This document shows, one piece after another, positions 8,766 through 15,885 of a DNA stretch of 39,808 nucleotides (positions within the stretch are counted from its first letter, which is position 1; each line of letters opens with the position of its first letter). Origin of the DNA: Microcoleus sp. FACHB-1515 (GTDB taxonomy: Bacteria > Cyanobacteriota > Cyanobacteriia > Elainellales > Elainellaceae); NCBI RefSeq assembly GCF_014696105.1, contig NZ_JACJPO010000062.1, positions 1 through 39,808 on the forward strand, written 5' to 3'. Below the pieces are notes generated by a model. The model saw only the letters and a list, made by a program, of their open reading frames with translations, was not told the origin of the DNA and did no database searches. The position numbers and the translations under genes are program-made.

Positions 8766-9068
8766 CTAAGAGGCCAGTTTTGCAATCAGGGTATTGATCG
8801 TCTGCTGCTGCTGCGCGGCCAACTGCACCATCGATTGCACATTGTTGGCTTGGAGTTTGGCAACGTCGCGATCGGCCTCGATCGCCTGAAGAATCTGACG
8901 GGCAATCCCCTTGAGTTCTGTCATTCCTGCATTGAATTGAGTGACTTGAACCGCTAGCTTGTCGATCGATTCCACCACCCGATCGAGGCGTTCGGTTAAC
9001 CGTTGGTCAAGATTGTAGATTCTGGCCTCTGTTGCTTCGAGTTGTGCTTGAATTGCGTCTCTTGCCAT
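8766..9068 (-). CDS. Small coiled-coil hypothetical protein
   Basis: This 100-aa protein is almost entirely helical with heptad character (LEATEARIYNLDQRLTERL, then VESIDKLAVQVTQF, then QQQQTINTLIAKLAS). The start at 9068 has GAGGGCG about 6 bases upstream. It is encoded 32 bases before the Uma2 gene on the same strand. Uma2 genes in cyanobacteria are often near short coiled-coil proteins, but a functional link here is only inferred. No catalytic motif is visible. Confidence 0.65.
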   Translation of the reverse strand: MARDAIQAQLEATEARIYNLDQRLTERLDRVVESIDKLAVQVTQFNAGMTELKGIARQILQAIEADRDVAKLQANNVQSMVQLAAQQQQTINTLIAKLAS

Positions 9069-9111
9069 GTCGATCGCCCTCTGTTTCGCTGATCTTAGCT
9101 CATTTGTCGTT

Positions 9112-9140
9112 TTGATAAATTTCTCTACCTCTTTTAATAG
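9112..9140 (+). promoter_or_regulatory. Sigma-70-type promoter for the GNAT/HTH pair
   Basis: TTGATA (9112-9117), a 17-base spacer, then TAATAG (9135-9140). Transcription would start near 9147, just before the GTG at 9162. The -35 box is part of TTGATAAA, the same octamer that forms half of the palindrome at 10112-10128, so one regulator might bind both. Confidence 0.5.
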
Positions 9141-9161
9141 GAAATATCGATTTGCTCAGCG

Positions 9162-9848
9162 GTGCTAGCTTTATTGAAAATGATAAGTTTTCCTGTGCCG
9201 AAAATGCTACCCTCTCCTCATGTCTCAGCCTGCGAACAATTAGCCGAAATGCTGTCTCCGCCCCGTTCTGACCTGCACATTCAAAGTCTTACAACGCTGG
9301 AGCAATTGCAGCAGCTTTGGAAAATAGACAAACAAGCCTATGTGGATTGCAGTCTTGAGTTTGATGAATTCGCGCAATGGTGGACTCTTTACCCGCTAGG
9401 TTCTCAATGCCTAATGAGCGGCAATGACATTGTTGCATCGATTGGAATCTATCCACTGCTGCAAGATCAGTGGCAAGCTTTTTGCAGTGGTACGCTTCCC
9501 GAATCCAGCCTTGTCCCTGTCTCTCTAGACAGGTGTGAGGTTAGTCCCCAGCATTACTGGTATGCCTCTGGCATTGTTGTGATTGAGGAGTTGAGAGGTT
9601 GGGGTGCTAGCCCCCTAAAGACGTTGCTTCAATATGCTTTGTCTGGATGGCTCTCCTCCAGCCACGTTGCTTACCCACTCCAACTTTGCGCTGTAGCCGA
9701 GTACGCGATCGGAGCAAAAATTTTAAATCACTTCGGACTTGTTAAACAGTGTGATGCGGCTGAGATGCCGAATGGTTGCGAATTATACAGTATTAGCCTT
9801 GACTCGCATCGACAAGCGCTTCACCTGTTGAAATCTAAAGGACTGTAA
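9162..9848 (+). CDS. GNAT-like acetyltransferase-fold protein
   Basis: This 228-aa protein has a pattern suggestive of a GNAT fold. A helical N-terminal part (LEQLQQLWKIDKQAY) precedes strands (QCLMSGNDIVASIGIYPL). Then comes YWYASGIVVIEELRGWGASPL, in which the strand plus R-G-x-G/A resembles the acetyl-CoA-binding segment, and LKTLLQYAL as the following helix. The match is weak and the substrate unknown. The GTG at 9162 is used because a good promoter ends just before it; ATGs at 9180 and 9204 are alternatives and no start has a clear ribosome binding site. The next gene follows after 2 bases, so the two are co-transcribed. Confidence 0.6.
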   Translation: MLALLKMISFPVPKMLPSPHVSACEQLAEMLSPPRSDLHIQSLTTLEQLQQLWKIDKQAYVDCSLEFDEFAQWWTLYPLGSQCLMSGNDIVASIGIYPLLQDQWQAFCSGTLPESSLVPVSLDRCEVSPQHYWYASGIVVIEELRGWGASPLKTLLQYALSGWLSSSHVAYPLQLCAVAEYAIGAKILNHFGLVKQCDAAEMPNGCELYSISLDSHRQALHLLKSKGL

Positions 9849-9850
9849 CG

Positions 9851-10102
9851 ATGGAGCCAAGAGAGTTTGTGTCGAAGTGGGGCATAACGCGAGATGAACT
9901 TGCCTCTTTAACCTCTAAGTCTCTACCGACAGTCAATCGCTGGTTTGCTGACGAGGCAAAGCGTGATCCAGGGGCAGAAGTGTTAACGCTCCTCGCTTCG
10001 ATCGATGCCTTATGGACTGCTCGTGCCTCCCTAGATGGGCTGCCTAGCCATATTTGGGCGGTCTACACCTTAGCTATGGCTCGAAAAAGAATATCAAACT
10101 GA
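9851..10102 (+). CDS. Small helix-turn-helix DNA-binding protein
   Basis: This 83-aa protein has an XRE-like helix-turn-helix in its first half (FVSKWGITRDELASLTSKSL, then PTVNRWFADEAKRDPG). The second half is helical (EVLTLLASIDALWTARASL). It starts 2 bases after the GNAT-like gene. A small DNA-binding protein paired with a GNAT-fold protein recalls GNAT toxin-antitoxin modules, but those usually have the antitoxin first and of ribbon-helix-helix type, so this is only a possibility. It could regulate through the TTGATAAA sites at 9112 and 10112-10128. Confidence 0.65.
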   Translation: MEPREFVSKWGITRDELASLTSKSLPTVNRWFADEAKRDPGAEVLTLLASIDALWTARASLDGLPSHIWAVYTLAMARKRISN

Positions 10103-10111
10103 AGAAATAAA

Positions 10112-10128
10112 TTTATCAAATTGATAAA
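10112..10128. promoter_or_regulatory. Palindromic operator candidate TTTATCAA-A-TTGATAAA
   Basis: A perfect 8-bp inverted repeat around one central base, placed just after the HTH gene and about 85 bases before the 10214 gene. The right half contains TTGATA (10121-10126), a possible -35 box for the downstream operon, so a bound protein would block transcription. Confidence 0.5.
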
Positions 10129-10149
10129 AATATCTTTTACTGTGCTAAC

Positions 10150-10200
10150 GTAATTCGTAGGACAACAGACCGGACGTTCGCCGGAACCCTACAAAATTAC
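10150..10200. repeat. Nested inverted repeats in the leader of the plasmid operon
   Basis: Outer arms are GTAATTCGTAGG (10150-10161) and CCTACAAAATTAC (10188-10200), complementary apart from one inserted base and one mismatch. Inside is GTTC-GCCG-GAAC (10176-10187), overlapping the ACCGGA/GCCGGA pair at 10169-10185. It lies between the likely promoter and the ATG at 10214. It could be a structured mRNA leader, a protein-binding site such as a centromere, or a transfer origin. Confidence 0.5.
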
Positions 10201-10213
10201 TGGAGTACAACCT

Positions 10214-11041
10214 ATGGAAATGCAGACAGCGCCTAGCTTTGGGCGCACAGATTCGATTGTCATTCCATTCCCCGGACAGCCAGCGGAATCGCTCGCTAGC
10301 CGTCCGCAGGACAATCCCTCGGACTCACCCCGGACAGAATCAGGACGCACCTACACCTTCAAGCAAGCGGCTGAACTACTGGAGTGTGGGGACGAATCGA
10401 CTCTACGCAATCGCTACTGGAAGCAAAAAGTTGAGCCAGCCTTTCGCCACTGCCCGACACCGCTGCAATCGATCGCCAAATACGACACCAACGGCAACCC
10501 GATTTATCGCTTGAACGAGACTGCGATCGAGGTGCTACGGGCGTTTCTGACGGCAAAAGCCGAAGGCCGCGACGATGCGTTTCTAATGGCCGCAAGAGAG
10601 CAATTTCCCGCTCCTTTGCCACCCAATCAGCAGGAAGCGCAATCGCAGCCTCAGCGAGAAATCAACGTTGAAACAAAGGCCGCGATCGTTGTGGACACGC
10701 CCGCTCTACCGCAGACTTACTCGCTGGCAGCGCTCACCGGAGAGGCGATCGAGATTAATGATCCGATGGCTCTGGCAACGCAAATCGTGCAGGCGATCGA
10801 TCACGTCCAAACCGCCATGCAAACCGACATCGAGCGCAAAGAACAGAAGCTCAATGAGACTCGCAAAGCCAAAGAAATCGTCAGCAACAAAGTGCAGGAA
10901 TTGAAGCTCGATCAGCGCTTCTATCAGGAGAAAAATTCACAACTGAGCCAATCGCAAACCTCGGATACGCAGGCATTGCAGGAGTTGGCAGCGTTTATGC
11001 AAGCGTTGGGAAAGCCCCCCGCCGCTTCCCCCGCTGGTTAA
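10214..11041 (+). CDS. HTH plus coiled-coil protein, possibly with a frameshifted membrane tail
   Basis: This 275-aa protein heads the large plasmid block. Residues about 46-110 resemble a MerR/winged-helix DNA-binding domain (YTFKQAAELLECGDESTLRN, then YWKQKVEP). A Pro/Gln-rich linker follows, and residues about 195-260 form a coiled coil (HVQTAMQTDIERKEQKLNET, then SNKVQELKLDQRF). It ends with KPPAASPAG at the stop. The start at 10214 follows TGGAGTACAACCT, so GGAG lies about 9 bases upstream. A -1 reading frame beginning at the CCCCCC run (11015-11020) adds a basic stretch and a transmembrane helix, described separately. Family not recognised. Confidence 0.75.
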   Translation: MEMQTAPSFGRTDSIVIPFPGQPAESLASRPQDNPSDSPRTESGRTYTFKQAAELLECGDESTLRNRYWKQKVEPAFRHCPTPLQSIAKYDTNGNPIYRLNETAIEVLRAFLTAKAEGRDDAFLMAAREQFPAPLPPNQQEAQSQPQREINVETKAAIVVDTPALPQTYSLAALTGEAIEINDPMALATQIVQAIDHVQTAMQTDIERKEQKLNETRKAKEIVSNKVQELKLDQRFYQEKNSQLSQSQTSDTQALQELAAFMQALGKPPAASPAG

Positions 11042-11190
11042 TCGGCAGTGCGATCGCGCTGGCTGTGTGTGCAGTGGCGATCGCCTTCTGGCTCCAGTTT
11101 TCACCCCGCTCCAAACAGCAAAGCCCCCACCCGCAAAGTTTCTCAGCTTCACCAATTGGCGATCGCCTCAGTCAAGTTCTCTTAATTTGA
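11020..11190 (+). other. Open -1 frame encoding a transmembrane tail without its own start
   Basis: From the second CCC of CCCCCC (11015-11020), a -1 shift enters a frame open to the TGA at 11188-11190. It reads RRFPRWLIGSA, then IALAVCAVAIAFWLQF, then a polar tail ending SQVLLI. This is a textbook basic anchor plus one membrane helix. No ATG or GTG with a ribosome binding site serves this frame. Either it is made by ribosomal frameshifting, or the C-tract carries a frameshift mutation or sequencing error and the real protein is a single 320-330-aa membrane protein. Confidence 0.55.
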
Positions 11191-11203
11191 AGGAGTTCAA
11201 ACC

Positions 11204-11320
11204 ATGCGACAAATCATTTTCGGAGTCTTGCTGGTCTTTTTGCTGATGTGGTTCTGGGATGGCAAACCAATTGACAATCAGCCTTCCGGTAACGATCAGC
11301 CGCCCGTTTCACTTCAGTAG
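11204..11320 (+). CDS. 38-aa single-pass membrane peptide
   Basis: The peptide starts MRQIIFGVLLVFLLMWFW and ends in a polar Asn/Gln/Pro-rich tail. Residues 4-18 form one membrane helix; the N-terminus is short and basic, so it may sit Nin-Cout or be a signal anchor. AAGGAG lies about 8 bases before the ATG, the best ribosome binding site in this block. It begins 13 bases after the -1-frame membrane tail ends, so the two are probably co-transcribed. Function unknown; a small subunit of an envelope complex is one possibility. Confidence 0.6.
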   Translation: MRQIIFGVLLVFLLMWFWDGKPIDNQPSGNDQPPVSLQ

Positions 11321-11381
11321 CACCGTTCACTTTTTCCAGTTTTGGCCTTCACATTCAACCCACTTCACCTATTAACTTGTC

Positions 11382-11552
11382 ATGGCAAGAAACTCGAACA
11401 ACTCCAACAGCAACCTCACGATCGAATCGTTCTTCATCACGCTTTTAGCCTTCTTCGCAGTGCTGGGATTGCTGCAAAAAACGGGTGCAATTTCCAACGC
11501 CGATGTGCAGCAGGCGAATCCACTGCGGCAACCGCAAGTGCAGTCGTATTGA
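11382..11552 (+). CDS. 56-aa single-pass membrane protein
   Basis: It begins MARNSNNSNSNLTIES, has one hydrophobic helix (FFITLLAFFAVLGLL, residues 17-31), and ends in a Gln-rich tail. It is translated in the frame opposite in sense to nothing else convincing and fits between the 38-aa peptide and the 260-aa protein, all on the plus strand. The ribosome binding site is weak. Together with the neighbouring peptide and membrane tail it forms a run of small single-helix proteins. Coding status rests on composition and context. Confidence 0.5.
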   Translation: MARNSNNSNSNLTIESFFITLLAFFAVLGLLQKTGAISNADVQQANPLRQPQVQSY

Positions 11553-11597
11553 TTTTGCCGAAGCTCAAAAATCACACCCCATCGGAGAAATAAACTC

Positions 11598-12380
11598 ATG
11601 CCACGCTCACGCCGCAATCAGCCCGAACCCGAACCCGCGCGCGACTTTCCGACCGATGTAGACTTCGATTTCACGCCGCCCCAGAGCAGCGAGAATCAGC
11701 CCACACCTCAGCCGCAATCGAACGTGAGGCCGTTTCCCTCACTGCCGACTGTGCCGCGATCGCCTCACCTGAATCTGCCCGAAGTCGAAGGGCTAGAGCG
11801 GATTTTGCAAACGCCCGATCTCAACTTCACGATGCCCGATTTCGTGGGTGCTGTACCCACTGATTTATATCGGCCTTCATCGAGTTCCATTCCTGAAGTC
11901 ACCGATGAAGAATACCAGCGCGAATCGAAAATCGGCGCAAACAAACTCAATGCGGTCAAACTGCAAAATCAGTCGCTTTTGATTGTGGAAGAAGAGTCAA
12001 AAGGTGCTGTGATTGCCTCGCGCATTGCAGGCAATGTCGCCACTGCCCTCGTGAACTTCCGCAAGGCTCAGGTGAACTACTTAGTCGGCATGGAAGCGGC
12101 AGATATCGCTTATGAAGTCGGAACTGCCAAGAACGCCGAAACGCGCACGAATGGCTTCAAGGAAGTGTCGATCCTGCAAGAGAAGGGTCGATCGCTCGAC
12201 GAGCGATTCCGAGGCGCACAAATCAAAACGAATTTAGAGCGCGAAAAGAACGCCAACTCTCAGCTTGAGGTGAATCAGCAAATCCGCATCCGCCCAGTGA
12301 TCCAAGACAAACTTGATGCGGAGTTTGAACTGTTGAAGAATAGCGCCGCAGAAGCGCGGCAAAAGCTCAGCTACGGCTAA
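11598..12380 (+). CDS. Hypothetical helical protein of the plasmid block
   Basis: This 260-aa protein has a Pro/Gln-rich, probably disordered N-terminal third (residues 1-100, with PEPEPARDF and PQPQSNVRPF). The rest is a long, highly charged helical region from about residue 105 to the end (EYQRESKIGANKLNAVKLQN, then RGAQIKTNLEREKNANSQ). GGAGAAATAAACTC precedes the ATG. A middle stretch, GAVIASRIAGNVATALVNFR, could be a weakly amphipathic or membrane-contacting helix. I do not recognise it. Its position just before the coiled-coil ATPase suggests a structural partner of that protein. Confidence 0.65.
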   Translation: MPRSRRNQPEPEPARDFPTDVDFDFTPPQSSENQPTPQPQSNVRPFPSLPTVPRSPHLNLPEVEGLERILQTPDLNFTMPDFVGAVPTDLYRPSSSSIPEVTDEEYQRESKIGANKLNAVKLQNQSLLIVEEESKGAVIASRIAGNVATALVNFRKAQVNYLVGMEAADIAYEVGTAKNAETRTNGFKEVSILQEKGRSLDERFRGAQIKTNLEREKNANSQLEVNQQIRIRPVIQDKLDAEFELLKNSAAEARQKLSYG

Positions 12381-12390
12381 TCCTAGTCAC

Positions 12391-12415
12391 TGCCCCTAGA
12401 ACGCTTCTAGGGGCA
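12391..12415 (+). promoter_or_regulatory. Intercistronic hairpin with 11-bp perfect stem
   Basis: TGCCCCTAGAA (12391-12401), loop CGC, TTCTAGGGGCA (12405-12415). It lies in the 45-66-base gap between the 260-aa gene and the ATPase gene. There is no T-tract after it, so it looks more like an mRNA-stability or attenuation element than a full terminator. Confidence 0.6.
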
Positions 12416-12446
12416 CACCGCCCTGTTGTGGAGCATTTTCAAGGCC

Positions 12447-14792
12447 ATGAAACTCACGCTTAAACATCAACTGGCAATCTTAGGCGGGTCTGTCTCGACA
12501 GTGGGGGCGATCGCCTTCTGCTTCGGCTACTGGACGAATCCCACAGCGAAACTCTCACCCTTGCTGCTCTCCTACGCTTTGGGTGTTGGCTCGGTCGCGG
12601 CTGTCGCTGTTGCCCGCGATCGCAGTGGCGAACTCAAGCTAGAAGTATCCAGACTCAAGGCCGCACTCGATCGGCTCCAAGCCAAGCTCGATGAAGAGTA
12701 CCAGGATAAGCAGCAGACCACTCAGGCGGCGATTCAAGCGCAAAACAAAGTCGAGAAGCTGCAAGAGCGTGTCGGCAGGTTGCAGGCTGATTTAGACGCG
12801 GCTGAGGGCAAAAATCAAGAGTGGATGATTGCCGCGAATCAAACTGCTGATGCTGTCCAGACGTTGAAAGCAAAGCTGACTGAGGCGCAATCAGAACTCG
12901 ATCGCACAGTGGCACACTACCAGAGCGCCGATCGCAAGGAGAACCACATTGCCGTCAAGCAACAGGTCGATGAAATTCGATCGCGCCTGGTGGCTGTGCA
13001 AAATCGCAAGGCTGAGGCGTGGCAAGAAGCTCAGCAGCAGAAGATTTACACCGAACTGGGCAAACAGCAAGCGCGGGTCGATGAACTGGTGCAAGCGGTT
13101 GATCGGCTGACGGCTGAAGTTGAGCAACTGACGGCTGAAAACGAAAAGCTGATTGAGGAAAATAAGCAAGCTGGACGCGACTTCTACGCAATCGAGCATG
13201 AAGCGTTGCCGAAGATTCAGCATACCTACGAAACCGATCTCAAAGACTGGGAAAGTCAGGTGAATCGATCGCTTGACGATCTGCGAGCGGCCAATGTGCA
13301 GCAGCAGCAACAAATCGCGCAACTGGAAGCGCCCCGATTGTTTCGCGGTGGCACATCGATCGATGACGTGGGCAACCGCATCATCAAGCACTTTGGAGAA
13401 GCGGGCGTGATTTTTGATGCGATCGAGTCGGTGATGTTCCCTGGCGGCTGGCGGCTGAAGTTCAAGGTCGATCGCAACGCCGATAGCACCCGTTTAGCAC
13501 AGTCAGAGTTGGATAAGCACCGCGAACACTTGGGACTGTGGGGATTGTCGCAACGCCCGCTCGACTTCGTCTTAGACACGCGCAACTTCATTGTGAGTGT
13601 GGATTTGTTCAGCGCTCCCGACAGCGGCAGAGCGCGGCCTGCGTCTGCTGCCAGTAGTGCGGGAGTTCCCACTGCGATCGCCCCCCCTGCCAGTGGTGAA
13701 GCGGCGATCGCCCCTGCTCCCCATGCAGATCGCTTTCAGGAACTCGGCTGCTACAGCGCGGCAGAGTTTGAGTCAGTGGTCAGGCTCAAATTTGTTCCCC
13801 GTGTGCGGGTTGTCGCAGGTTCCACAGGTGGCAAATCGCCGCTGCTGGAATTAATTACTTGTGCGATCGCCCGTAGTCAGGGCGGCGAAATTTGGCTGAT
13901 CAACCCCATCCCCGGCAGTCCGAAAGATTGGTTTCACATCCCTGGTGTGATTGCCCCTGGCTGCAATGGCATCGAGGCGGCGATCGCGTGGTTGGGCAAA
14001 GCACACCAAGAATTCGAGCAACGGCGCAACGATCTTCCCGGTGCGGCAGAGAAGCACTTCATTACGGTCATGGTCGATGAGATTAATGCGATCGCCCGTG
14101 ACTATGCCGAATTAGGCACGGTAATGAAAGATTTCTATCAACTTTCCGACCATACCAAGATGGGCTTTTTGACCGCAGGACAAGGCGGTAATGTTTCCGG
14201 TGTGAGCGGTGGATCGAAGGCCACAGCAAAAACAGGAAATGCGGCAAAGCTGATGGAAGAAGACTTTCAAAATGCCACACAAGTTTTCACAGCAGCAGCG
14301 GCAAAAACTTGGATTAAGAAGCAGCTAAAAGGAGTGGAAGCAACGCCCTATCTCGATCGGCTTTCGGCGTTGAATCGGTTATGTGAAGAACTGAATGAAG
14401 CTGAGAATAAATCAGCTTATCCGCGTGATCCTGCTACAAAAAAAGTATCACCCGATGCGTATCGGATTGCTCTAGTTGTATCTCCAAGAGAGGCAGAACC
14501 CTTCTTCATTCAACTGCCTCCGTACAGCAGCTATCGCGATCGCATGGCTGGAATTAGCTATCCCAAAAATGCGATCGTGACCGCTCCACAGGCACATCAA
14601 GTGGAGTTAGGATTGCTCGCTTCATCCAACAGCTTGCCAGACGATTTTACCTGCGTTCACTGCGGTCATCATAGCAAACGGCGCAAGGGAACTTACGCAG
14701 ATGGCACACCGAAATATGTGTGCAGTTCATGTAGCCGCGCTACCGCCCGTCTGGACGCTGCAATCGAGACGCCCAGGACGGACACCCCGTAA
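12447..14792 (+). CDS. Membrane-anchored coiled-coil FtsK/HerA-like ATPase with C-terminal zinc finger
   Basis: This protein of about 781 aa has two N-terminal membrane helices (ILGGSVSTVGAIAFCFGYW and LLLSYALGVGSVAAVAVA). A long coiled coil (about 60-270) contains DRLQAKLDEEYQDKQQTTQA and repeated Glu/Gln/Lys heptads. The ATPase domain has P-loop VAGSTGGKS at 458-464 (where FtsK/TraD/HerA proteins usually read GxTGSGKS) and Walker B ITVMVDEINAI at D544-E545. A zinc ribbon ends it: C736, C739, C759, C762. FtsK/HerA relatives pump or translocate DNA or coupled substrates, so a role in plasmid transfer, segregation or defence is plausible but unproven. Start choice is uncertain: ATG 12447 has only AAGG close by; an in-frame TTG lies at 12426. 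Confidence 0.8.
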   Translation: MKLTLKHQLAILGGSVSTVGAIAFCFGYWTNPTAKLSPLLLSYALGVGSVAAVAVARDRSGELKLEVSRLKAALDRLQAKLDEEYQDKQQTTQAAIQAQNKVEKLQERVGRLQADLDAAEGKNQEWMIAANQTADAVQTLKAKLTEAQSELDRTVAHYQSADRKENHIAVKQQVDEIRSRLVAVQNRKAEAWQEAQQQKIYTELGKQQARVDELVQAVDRLTAEVEQLTAENEKLIEENKQAGRDFYAIEHEALPKIQHTYETDLKDWESQVNRSLDDLRAANVQQQQQIAQLEAPRLFRGGTSIDDVGNRIIKHFGEAGVIFDAIESVMFPGGWRLKFKVDRNADSTRLAQSELDKHREHLGLWGLSQRPLDFVLDTRNFIVSVDLFSAPDSGRARPASAASSAGVPTAIAPPASGEAAIAPAPHADRFQELGCYSAAEFESVVRLKFVPRVRVVAGSTGGKSPLLELITCAIARSQGGEIWLINPIPGSPKDWFHIPGVIAPGCNGIEAAIAWLGKAHQEFEQRRNDLPGAAEKHFITVMVDEINAIARDYAELGTVMKDFYQLSDHTKMGFLTAGQGGNVSGVSGGSKATAKTGNAAKLMEEDFQNATQVFTAAAAKTWIKKQLKGVEATPYLDRLSALNRLCEELNEAENKSAYPRDPATKKVSPDAYRIALVVSPREAEPFFIQLPPYSSYRDRMAGISYPKNAIVTAPQAHQVELGLLASSNSLPDDFTCVHCGHHSKRRKGTYADGTPKYVCSSCSRATARLDAAIETPRTDTP

Positions 14793-14800
14793 AAACGGGG
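14785..14800 (+). promoter_or_regulatory. Hairpin overlapping the ATPase stop codon
   Basis: CCCCGT (14785-14790), AAAA loop, ACGGGG (14795-14800). The ATPase stop TAA at 14790-14792 is inside the hairpin. No T-run follows, so it may slow translation termination or protect the mRNA end rather than terminate transcription. Confidence 0.4.
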
Positions 14801-14816
14801 ACGAACGAGACAGTCT

Positions 14817-14832
14817 GCCGGAGTTTGCCGGA
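14817..14832. repeat. Paired GCCGGA direct repeat (copy 2 of 3 loci)
   Basis: GCCGGA-GTTT-GCCGGA, 14 of 16 bases identical to 2200-2215. It lies in the 160-base non-coding gap between the ATPase and nuclease genes. Confidence 0.45.
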
Positions 14833-14953
14833 CTTTTGCACGGCTCAAAGCTGCGCTCATTGCGACGTTTTCGGCTCATGCGTCCAGCCGTGTCCAGCCT
14901 GAAACGTCTCGCCGCCTCGATCAATGTCCACCAGAAAAGCTTGAGGCATTCAC

Positions 14954-15475
14954 ATGGAATTCAATAGCGAAAGAGAACTACAAGACTACTGCTTAGAAGT
15001 GCTGCGATCGAAAGGCATCCAGGCGCGTGAAGAGGTCTGGTGTGGTGGACTCCGCGCCGATATTGTGATCGATCGCGCCGTTATTGAACTGAAAAAAACG
15101 CTCACCAGAGACGCCATCTTTCAAGCAGTTGGACAGGGAGAGCGATATCAGAAAAGGCTAAAAAAAGATGAACTTTGGATTGTCGGACAAACGCCAAAAG
15201 ATTACGAGTCAGCTAGGAGCGCACTGCATACAGCTAGAGAACTGGCGAAAGAAGGAATTCGCGTCTCATTTGTCGATCGAGATGCGTACTGGCAGGCAGG
15301 TTCATACCAGTCTTCTATGCCGCAATTGCCGCAAATCTCATTCGATTGGATTGAGCAATATCGAGTTGCGCTTGCAGTTGGCTTCATTATTCTCACTCTG
15401 CTGGTGTGGGATGGAAAAACTCGACCTGCTAGAGAGCCAATTCGTGATACGCCTTTCACAACGATTCATCTTTAA
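14954..15475 (+). CDS. Membrane-anchored PD-(D/E)XK nuclease
   Basis: This 173-aa protein carries a PD-(D/E)XK nuclease core: RADIVID with D36, then IELKK with E45-x-K47, then a Gln helix, AVGQGERY (Q61). The family usually cuts DNA or RNA. Residues about 137-152 (RVALAVGFIILTLLVW) form a C-terminal membrane helix, tethering the nuclease to the cytoplasmic side. The start has GAGG about 7 bases upstream. Its 3' end overlaps the next gene by 65 bases. It follows the coiled-coil ATPase, so the two may form a membrane complex acting on DNA entering or leaving; the target is not known. Confidence 0.75.
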   Translation: MEFNSERELQDYCLEVLRSKGIQAREEVWCGGLRADIVIDRAVIELKKTLTRDAIFQAVGQGERYQKRLKKDELWIVGQTPKDYESARSALHTARELAKEGIRVSFVDRDAYWQAGSYQSSMPQLPQISFDWIEQYRVALAVGFIILTLLVWDGKTRPAREPIRDTPFTTIHL

Positions 15476-15806
15476 GTCTCTCAATTCTCAGTTTCAGCCC
15501 TGCTTTGAAGTGATTTGTGCTGCGTTTTCTGTGATTTGTTTTGCTGCGATTCTGCTATTTTTAAGCCTTGCTTCTAGTGCTGGAGTCAGCCCGATCGCGC
15601 TGTTGTTCGGTCGCTTTACGATCGCCTTGAGCGGGTTAAATAGGCAATTGCCCTCGCTGGACGAGGCTACGGTGATTGGGGTGCTGCAAGCAGGTGATCC
15701 CGTGCGGCTTACTGGCTGGGTTGCTCAAGGGGATGGTGTGACGTGGGTGAAGGCGATCGCTGCTGCTCAGTATCCCAATCAAGTCGGTGATCAAAGGCCA
15801 TTGTGA
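15411..15806 (+). CDS. Membrane protein with SH3b-like extracytoplasmic domain
   Basis: From the ATG at 15411 (131 aa) there is one membrane helix (FEVICAAFSVICFAAILLFL, then SLASS) followed by a segment like a bacterial SH3 domain: ATVIGVLQAGDPVRLTGWVA, then GDGVTWVKAIA. SH3b domains often bind cell-wall peptides or proteins. The first 22 codons overlap the end of the nuclease gene in another frame. A longer open frame back to 15168 runs through the nuclease and is judged a shadow, since its N-terminus has no family-like features. The ribosome binding site is unclear. Confidence 0.6.
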   Translation: MEKLDLLESQFVIRLSQRFIFKSLNSQFQPCFEVICAAFSVICFAAILLFLSLASSAGVSPIALLFGRFTIALSGLNRQLPSLDEATVIGVLQAGDPVRLTGWVAQGDGVTWVKAIAAAQYPNQVGDQRPL

Positions 15807-15885
15807 TGATCGGGTCGATCGCTGGTTGTCGTGATGGAATTGAGTATGCGGCACAATCTTAGAACGGGTGTTGGAGGTCAAGGCT

